The notes under the pieces: model-generated
Told to the model about the DNA's origin: nothing
The model's database searches: none
Seen by the model: the letters and a program-made list of their open reading frames with translations, nothing else
In this document: in pieces, positions 58,315-64,000 of the stretch
How the letters are laid out: each line of letters starts with the position of its first letter
Position numbering within the stretch: position 1 is the stretch's first letter
Origin: Collinsella aerofaciens
GTDB taxonomy: Bacteria; Actinomycetota; Coriobacteriia; Coriobacteriales; Coriobacteriaceae
DNA: 64,000 bases
Direction of reading: 5' to 3'
NCBI GenBank assembly: GCA_008668235.1
Contig: RQCP01000043.1
Span: 1-64,000, forward strand
Program-made: the position numbers and the translations under genes

Positions 58315-60141
58315 ATGGCAAAGGGATCAAAAAGTGAAGGCGGCGGTATCGGCGAGCTGCTTGCATATGCCGGCGACCGCAAATTCCTAACGTATTTGGG
58401 CATGACCCTCTCGGCGCTCTCGCAGCTGCTGAGCTTTGGACCGTACGTGTGCATCTGGTTTGTCGCGCGAGAGCTTATCGCTGTGGCGCCTAACTGGAGT
58501 GAAGCCACCGATATCGCGATGTATGGCTGGTGGGCCGTGGGTTTTGCCCTGGCAAGCATCGTAGTTTATTTCGTGGGGCTCATGTGTACGCACCTGTCTG
58601 CGTTTCGCTGCGCGTCCAATATCCGCAAGACTACGAGCGAGCACCTGCTTAAGCTGCCGCTTGGCTACTTTGACACGCACGCCACCGGTGAGCTGCGCCG
58701 TATTGTAGACGGATGCGCCGCCTCCACCGAGACCCTGCTCGCGCACATGCTGCCCGATATCGCCGGCGCCACTGCCATGGTCGCAGGCTTGCTCGTGCTG
58801 CTTTTCGCCCTCGATTGGCGCTTGGGGGCGGCATGCCTTATCTCGGTCGTCGTTTCGTTTGGCGCCATGGCCACCATGATGGGCGGCAAGGGCGGCGAGT
58901 TTATGAAGGCCTACATGGGAGCGCTGGTCAAGATGAACAAGACCGGCACCGAATACGTACGCGGCATCCCCGTGGTCAAGGTGTTTCAGCAGACGGTCTA
59001 CTCCTTTAAGGCCTTCCACGATGCGATCGCCGAATACGCCGACATGGCACAAAACTATTCGGGCACGTTCTGCCGAGGTCCGCAGGTACTCAACCTTACC
59101 GCGCTCAATGGTCTTGTGGCATTCCTGTTGCCCGTGGCGTTGCTGTTGGCACCGGGTGAGACGGACTTCGCGCATTTTATGGTCAACTTCACGTTTTACG
59201 CGATATTTTCGGCCGTGGTGCCGACGGCCATGACCAAGCTCATGTTTGTGGGCGAGGCCTCTCAGATGAGTGCTGATTCGCTGGCTCGCATTCGAAGCGT
59301 CATGGATTCCAAGCAGCTCTCCGTGCCCGCCCAACCCAAGCACCCTGCCGGCGGCGACGTGCGATTTGAGGACGTGAGCTTTACGTACGAGGGTGCCGAA
59401 GCACCTGCTGTCAGCCATGTGAGTTTTAGCGTTTCCGCTGGTAGCACCCTCGCCCTGGTGGGTCCCTCGGGTGGCGGTAAGTCAACCTGCGCAAGCCTGA
59501 TCCCGCGTTTTTGGGATGTTTCCTCGGGTCGAGTGCTCGTAGGCGGTGTGGACGTTCGCGATATGGATCCGCACGAGCTTATGGACCAGGTCGCCTTCGT
59601 GTTCCAGACCAACCAGCTGTTCCGGCAAACACTTGCCGATAACGTGCGCGCCTCCAAGCCTACGGCCACTGACGACGAAGTGCGTGCGGCCCTCTCCGCA
59701 GCTCAGTGCGACGACATTGTGGCCAAGCTCCCGCAGGGCATCAATACCATGCTCGGTGCCGGCGGAGCATATCTTTCGGGCGGCGAGGTCCAGCGCGTGG
59801 CCCTCGCCCGCGCGATCCTTAAAGACGCGCCTATCGTGGTGCTCGATGAGGCCACGGCGTTTGCCGATCCCGAGAACGAGGCGCTCATTCAGCGCGCCTT
59901 TAGCAAGCTGGCGGCGGGTCGCACGGTCATTATGATTGCGCACCGGCTTTCGACCGTGGTGGGCGCAGACCAAATCGTGGTGCTCAACCAGGGCAGCGTG
60001 CAGGAGTCGGGTACCCATGCCGAGTTGCTGTCCCAAAATGGCCTGTATGCCAAGATGTGGGCCGAATACGAACAGGCCGCGAGCTGGAAAATCACTGCAG
60101 CGACCGCGGATGCCGCCGTCACGAAGGGAGGCGAGGCCTAA
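58315..60141 (+). CDS. ABC transporter ATP-binding/permease protein, IrtA/YbtP-like (first half)
   Basis: The 608-residue protein has a six-helix exporter-type membrane domain (residues 1-330) and an ATPase domain with GPSGGGKST (Walker A), LSGGEVQRVALARA (signature), VVLDEATAFAD (Walker B) and the switch His in IMIAHRLS. The wording DEATAFADPENEALI is typical of IrtA/YbtP siderophore-type transporters, which import metal-siderophores despite the exporter fold. It is paired with the following gene (no gap between TAA and ATG), so they form a heterodimer. Transported substrate not shown. Confidence 0.88.
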   Translation: MAKGSKSEGGGIGELLAYAGDRKFLTYLGMTLSALSQLLSFGPYVCIWFVARELIAVAPNWSEATDIAMYGWWAVGFALASIVVYFVGLMCTHLSAFRCASNIRKTTSEHLLKLPLGYFDTHATGELRRIVDGCAASTETLLAHMLPDIAGATAMVAGLLVLLFALDWRLGAACLISVVVSFGAMATMMGGKGGEFMKAYMGALVKMNKTGTEYVRGIPVVKVFQQTVYSFKAFHDAIAEYADMAQNYSGTFCRGPQVLNLTALNGLVAFLLPVALLLAPGETDFAHFMVNFTFYAIFSAVVPTAMTKLMFVGEASQMSADSLARIRSVMDSKQLSVPAQPKHPAGGDVRFEDVSFTYEGAEAPAVSHVSFSVSAGSTLALVGPSGGGKSTCASLIPRFWDVSSGRVLVGGVDVRDMDPHELMDQVAFVFQTNQLFRQTLADNVRASKPTATDDEVRAALSAAQCDDIVAKLPQGINTMLGAGGAYLSGGEVQRVALARAILKDAPIVVLDEATAFADPENEALIQRAFSKLAAGRTVIMIAHRLSTVVGADQIVVLNQGSVQESGTHAELLSQNGLYAKMWAEYEQAASWKITAATADAAVTKGGEA

Positions 60142-61899
60142 ATGTTCGCCTCATTCCAAAAGAAGTATTTCCTATCCGATAAAGGCGTCGCCGGCGTAAA
60201 ACGCGGCATTTTCTGGACCACACTCACCAATCTTATTACCATGGCCGGCATGGGCTTTTTATTCCTGGTTATGGCCGGTTTTGTCGAACACCTCGCCAGC
60301 GGGGCTGACCTGCCGGATGCCCTGCCGATCGTGGGCGGCCTCCTGGTCTTTTTTGTGTTGCTCTTCGCTTCTAACTGGCAGCAGTATTACTACACCTACT
60401 GCATCTTTTACGAGGAGTGCGGCAAGCAGCGTATGGAGATTGCCGAGCGCTTGCGCAAACTGCCGCTGTCGTTTTTTGGTCGTCGTGATCTGGCCGATTT
60501 AACCGAGACCATCATGGGTGACGTCCAGGCCATGGAGCACGCCTACAGCCACGTGCTGGGAGAGCTTTGGGGTGCCATCATCGCAAGCGCCATTGTGTTC
60601 GTGGCGTCGCTGTTCTTTTGCTGGCAGCTGGCGATCGCGGCGTTTTGGAGCGTTCCCGTGGCCTTTGCCGTGCTGTATCTAACACGCGGCCCCATGACTC
60701 CGGTGTTCGATCGCGTGCGCGCCGAGAAGGTCAAGGTTACCGAGGCGATTCAAGAGACGCTCGACTGCGTTCGCGAGATCCGCGCCACCAACCAAGAGGC
60801 CCATTATCTTGAGGGACTCAACGTTGTGATCGATGCCGAGGAGCGCGAGACCACCAAGGGCGAGCTCGCTAACGGGCTTTTGGTCAACTCCGCCTTTGCC
60901 ATCCTGCGTCTGGGCATTGCCACTACGCTGGTCACGGGTGCTGCGATGGTCGCCTCCGGGCAGGTCGACTTTTTGGTGATGTTTGCCTTCCTGCTTATGG
61001 TGAGCCGTATCTATGCGCCGTTTGACCAGGCGTTAATGTTAATGTCCGAGCTGTTCGTCGCCGAGTCGTCTGCCAAGCGCATGCGTTCCATCATGGAAGA
61101 GCCTGTGGCGCGGGGCAGCGAGAAATTTGAGCCCGCGGGCCACGATGTGGTGTTCGATCACGTGGCATTTGGCTATGGTGCGGGCGAGGACGGGCGCGCC
61201 GGCGAGAAAGTTCTTACCGATGTGAGCTTTACCGCCAAGGAAGGCGAAGTTACGGCGCTGGTCGGTCCTTCGGGTTCCGGTAAGTCTACGGTGAGCCGCC
61301 TGGCCGCACGCTTTTGGGATGCCACCGCGGGCAAGGTTACCGTGGGTGGCGTGGATGTTGCGAGCGTCGATCCCGAGGTACTCCTGCGCGACTACGCCAT
61401 TGTGTTCCAAGACGTACTGCTCTTTGACGACACAGTGATGGGAAACATCCGCCTCGGGCGTCGTGACGCCACCGATGAGGAAGTCTTGGCTGCCGCACAT
61501 GCCGCCAACTGCGATGAGTTCGTGAGTCGTATGCCGCAGGGCTACGACACCATGATCGGCGAGAACGGCTCCAAGCTCTCCGGCGGCGAGCGCCAGCGCA
61601 TCTCCATCGCTCGTGCGCTGCTTAAGGACGCGCCCATCGTGCTGTTGGACGAGGCGACGGCAAGCTTGGATGTGGAGAACGAGACCGTGGTGCAGCAGGC
61701 GCTCTCCCGTCTGCTTGCAGGTAAGACGGTTATCGTTATTGCCCACCGTATGCGTACGGTGGAAAATGCCGACAAAATCGTTGTGCTCAAGGATGGAGTG
61801 GTTGCCGAACAGGGCACTCCGGCGCAGCTCAAGGCAGCAGGCGGAGAATTCGCCCGCATGGTTGCGCTGCAAAAGGAGTCGGCGGACTGGCAGCTGTAG
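60142..61899 (+). CDS. ABC transporter ATP-binding/permease protein, IrtB/YbtQ-like (second half)
   Basis: The 585-residue partner has a membrane domain (1-325) and an ATPase domain with GPSGSGKST, LSGGERQRISIARALL, VLLDEATASLD and VIAHRMRTV. Its ATP site motifs are the more canonical of the pair, as is usual in heterodimeric exporters-fold transporters. It begins directly after the stop of the first half. With the divergent AraC regulator it forms a three-gene unit resembling yersiniabactin or mycobactin import loci. Confidence 0.88.
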   Translation: MFASFQKKYFLSDKGVAGVKRGIFWTTLTNLITMAGMGFLFLVMAGFVEHLASGADLPDALPIVGGLLVFFVLLFASNWQQYYYTYCIFYEECGKQRMEIAERLRKLPLSFFGRRDLADLTETIMGDVQAMEHAYSHVLGELWGAIIASAIVFVASLFFCWQLAIAAFWSVPVAFAVLYLTRGPMTPVFDRVRAEKVKVTEAIQETLDCVREIRATNQEAHYLEGLNVVIDAEERETTKGELANGLLVNSAFAILRLGIATTLVTGAAMVASGQVDFLVMFAFLLMVSRIYAPFDQALMLMSELFVAESSAKRMRSIMEEPVARGSEKFEPAGHDVVFDHVAFGYGAGEDGRAGEKVLTDVSFTAKEGEVTALVGPSGSGKSTVSRLAARFWDATAGKVTVGGVDVASVDPEVLLRDYAIVFQDVLLFDDTVMGNIRLGRRDATDEEVLAAAHAANCDEFVSRMPQGYDTMIGENGSKLSGGERQRISIARALLKDAPIVLLDEATASLDVENETVVQQALSRLLAGKTVIVIAHRMRTVENADKIVVLKDGVVAEQGTPAQLKAAGGEFARMVALQKESADWQL

Positions 61900-62022
61900 G
61901 ACTGTGGCAAGGGCGGGGGCGGATACCCGTGGGAGTGCGGATTTGCGTCGTGGTGGGTGAACCGCCGAGTACCGGGCGGTCTGGACCGCATGTTTTCAAA
62001 AAGTTAGCCATAGTTGACCAAA

Positions 62023-62038
62023 TAGTTATACTAAACTA
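62023..62038 (+). promoter_or_regulatory. Palindrome upstream of the P-type ATPase, candidate metal box
   Basis: TAGTT-ATACTA-AACTA lies 85 bases before the gene. The region begins with AAAAAGTTAGCCATAG (about 61998), much like the AAAAAGTTAACCACG before feoA, which suggests a common metalloregulator. Confidence 0.45.
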
Positions 62039-62123
62039 GTCTCAAAAGTGTGCTCGAGCAAACTAATGAACTCGGGTGCTGAGGCACCGTGCCGCGTCAA
62101 ATGCGGCAAAAGGGAGAAGCAAC

Positions 62124-64000
62124 ATGAAGAAGTCGACGTTTAACACCCTGCTTGTCGGTGGCGGTTTTCTGCTTGGCACGGCCGGCATCAAGCTGCTTAC
62201 CAGCGCTCCGGTCAAGAATGCCTGCGTGCAGGGTATCGCGTGCGGCATGCGCATCAAGAACGGCTACCAGGACATGGTCGAGCAGGCCAAGGCCAATGTC
62301 GATGACATGGTTGCCGAGGCTGCCTACATCACCCAGAGCGAGGCCGCTGCTGCCGAGGCAGCTGAGTACCGCTCCCAGGCACAAACTATGAGATTCTCGA
62401 TTATCAGCGAGATCCCCGGCAGGACCCGTCTTCAATTGGCGGGTCCTGTGCCAGAGAGCGATCTCGATGCACTTCTTAAGCTCAGCGGCGATATCGACGG
62501 CGTGCACAAGGTGCGCGTTTATGGCCGTATTGGCCAGATGGCGCTGGAGTACGACGAGCCGCGCCGCGCGAGCGTGCTCGACGCCCTGGGCGCACTCGAT
62601 GCTCAAGCTATCGCCGATGCCAAGTCGGGCTACGTGATGCAACTCGAGCCGCGCAAGCACAAGCTCGTCATGGATCTTGCCACACTTATCGGCGCCCACT
62701 ACGCGCGCCGCTGGTTCTTGCCGACGCCGCTGCGTGCTATCTTTGTCGTGGCCGGTTACATGGCATTTTTGCGCGCTGCCCTTCATGAGCTGGCGCAGCC
62801 GCGCCTAACCGTTCCTGTGCTTGACGCTTCGGCCATCGGCATTTCGTTCGTCAAACGTGATGTCGACACCGCGGGCCAGACGATGTTCCTGCTCAACGTG
62901 GGCGAGCTGCTCGAGGACTACACCCGCGCCATGAGCGAAAACGAACTCATCAACTCGCTGCTCGATGTTCCCGACAAGGCGCAAAAGGTCGTCGGCGACA
63001 CCGAGGTAAGCGTTGCTGCCACCGAGCTTGAACCCGGCGATTTGGTCGCCGTGCGCACCGGCATGTCTATCTGCATCGACGGCGTGGTCGAGCAGGGGAG
63101 CGCTATGGTCAACCAGGCGACCCTGACTGGCGAGCCGCTGGCCGTCGAGCGCAGCGTGTGCGACGATGTATTCGCTGGCACCGTCGTGGAAGACGGCAGC
63201 ATCTTGGTGCGCGTGCGCGCCAACACGGCACAGACCAAGTTGCGCTCGATCGTCTCGCTCGTGCAGACGGCCGACTCGCTCAAGTCCGAGGGTCAGTCGC
63301 ACATGGAGGACCTCGCCAACAAGATCGTCCCGTGGAACTTCTTGCTCGCGGGCCTGGTTGCGCTTACCACCCGCAGCCTCATCAAGACCTCGGCGGCGCT
63401 GATGGTCGACTACTCGTGCGCACTCAAGCTCACGGGTTCCGTCGCCGTCATGACTGCCATGAGCGATGCCGCAAAGATGGGCGTCATGGTCAAGGGCGCC
63501 AAGTACTTTGAGTCGTTTGCCAAGGCCGACACCATTGTGTTTGATAAGACCGGCACGCTTACCGAGGCGCAGCCGCGCCTGGCTTGCGTGCTGACGACCG
63601 ACGGCTGGAGCGAGGACGAGGTCCTGCGCCTTTCTGCCTGCCTGGAGGAGCATTTCCCGCATCCGGTGGCGCGTGCCGTGGTCAACGCCGCCCGCGAGCG
63701 CGGGCTCGAGCATCGTGAACGCCATGCCGCGGTCGAGTACATCGTGGCGCATGGTATTGCTTCGTCCATCGAAGGTCGTCGCGCAATTATTGGCTCGGCA
63801 CACTTTGTGTTTGAGGACGAGAGCGCGCAGCTCGAGTCCGACATTAAAGAGCAAATCGAGTCCCAGATGCAGGGCCTGTCGCCGCTGTATCTGGCGGTCG
63901 ATGGCAAGGTCGTCGGCGTGCTCGGTATCGAGGATCCGCTCAAGGCCGGGGTCCGTGAGGCCATCGCCGACCTGCATGCGCTGGGCGTCAAGCATGTCGT
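62124..64000 (+). CDS. Heavy-metal P-type ATPase with fused DUF6110-like N-terminus (3' end outside window)
   Basis: The frame is open from ATG 62124 (after AAAAGGGAG) to the window edge, giving at least 625 residues. Residues 1-88 form a DUF6110-like module (hydrophobic helix LLVGGGFLLGTAGIKLL, then a charged helix). From residue 89, MRFSIISEIPGRTRLQL begins a degenerate HMA-like domain without CxxC, then the ATPase: TGE at 335-337, the metal motif DYSCALKL (429-436) in place of CPC, and DKTGTLT with Asp474. The SCALKL motif is that of a P1B subgroup linked to manganese or other non-copper metals. The two modules are normally separate genes; here no stop intervenes. Confidence 0.85.
   Translation, partial: MKKSTFNTLLVGGGFLLGTAGIKLLTSAPVKNACVQGIACGMRIKNGYQDMVEQAKANVDDMVAEAAYITQSEAAAAEAAEYRSQAQTMRFSIISEIPGRTRLQLAGPVPESDLDALLKLSGDIDGVHKVRVYGRIGQMALEYDEPRRASVLDALGALDAQAIADAKSGYVMQLEPRKHKLVMDLATLIGAHYARRWFLPTPLRAIFVVAGYMAFLRAALHELAQPRLTVPVLDASAIGISFVKRDVDTAGQTMFLLNVGELLEDYTRAMSENELINSLLDVPDKAQKVVGDTEVSVAATELEPGDLVAVRTGMSICIDGVVEQGSAMVNQATLTGEPLAVERSVCDDVFAGTVVEDGSILVRVRANTAQTKLRSIVSLVQTADSLKSEGQSHMEDLANKIVPWNFLLAGLVALTTRSLIKTSAALMVDYSCALKLTGSVAVMTAMSDAAKMGVMVKGAKYFESFAKADTIVFDKTGTLTEAQPRLACVLTTDGWSEDEVLRLSACLEEHFPHPVARAVVNAARERGLEHRERHAAVEYIVAHGIASSIEGRRAIIGSAHFVFEDESAQLESDIKEQIESQMQGLSPLYLAVDGKVVGVLGIEDPLKAGVREAIADLHALGVKHV

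Overview
The window reads as chromosomal DNA of a high-GC Gram-positive bacterium of the class Coriobacteriia, most like Collinsella. I infer this from GC-rich codon use, a gut-anaerobe gene set (nickel lactate racemase genes, Ebg-type beta-galactosidase, two FeoA proteins with FeoB, sortase-built pili, GatCAB) and actinobacterial regulators such as a GlnR-like protein. No similarity search was possible, so the genus is an inference. I saw no rRNA, tRNA, CRISPR array, insertion sequence or phage gene.

Layout. 1-6.6 kb: the end of ppc, then a lactate racemisation set split into two convergent units (larA-larD on plus; larB-larC-tetR on minus), then serB. 6.9-8.7 kb: aspS. 9-15.5 kb: a LacI regulator divergent from ebgA-ebgC and an APC permease, with three identical operators at the promoter. 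15.9-19.7 kb: an HPr-like protein, then feoA-feoA-feoB and a small Cys-rich membrane protein. 19.8-29.6 kb: an old-yellow-enzyme type flavoprotein, an AlbA_2/ATPase-like regulator with three palindromic operators, GntR and LacI regulators, a glutamine synthetase homologue with altered metal ligands, a GlnR-like regulator and an HtrA protease. 29.8-36 kb: ligA, a low-GC pair (putative lipoprotein and Tat-exported cysteine-peptidase-like protein), and a MATE pump with its MerR regulator. 36.3-42.6 kb: a DUF559-like nuclease-fold gene bracketed by two copies of a 65-bp palindrome, moaA, a moaC-mobB fusion, an MFS transporter and a HAD phosphatase. 43-51.6 kb: a pilus locus with three sortase substrates, a small membrane protein and a class C sortase. 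51.9-55.4 kb: gatC-gatA-gatB. 55.8-64 kb: an AAA/DUF4143 ATPase, an AraC regulator divergent from a siderophore-type ABC exporter/importer pair, and the start of a heavy-metal P-type ATPase.

The genes form several small functional units: lactate racemase cofactor synthesis (LarB, LarC) for LarA with LarD as lactate channel; beta-galactoside use under LacI control; ferrous iron uptake, perhaps sharing metal-responsive boxes with the P-type ATPase; nitrogen assimilation and its regulator; assembly of a surface pilus; and Asn/Gln-tRNA transamidation, with aspS in the same window.

The most unusual content is between and around the genes. There are at least five families of dispersed palindromes: 65-bp CATCACAACATTC hairpins, nested cruciforms whose outer arms differ in sequence but stay complementary, a tandem three-hairpin array, GGGGACAGG-loop terminators, and two MITE-like elements. 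There is also a nine-G tract early in the pilus adhesin gene that could switch it on and off, and a glutamine synthetase homologue lacking most metal ligands next to a GlnR-like regulator.
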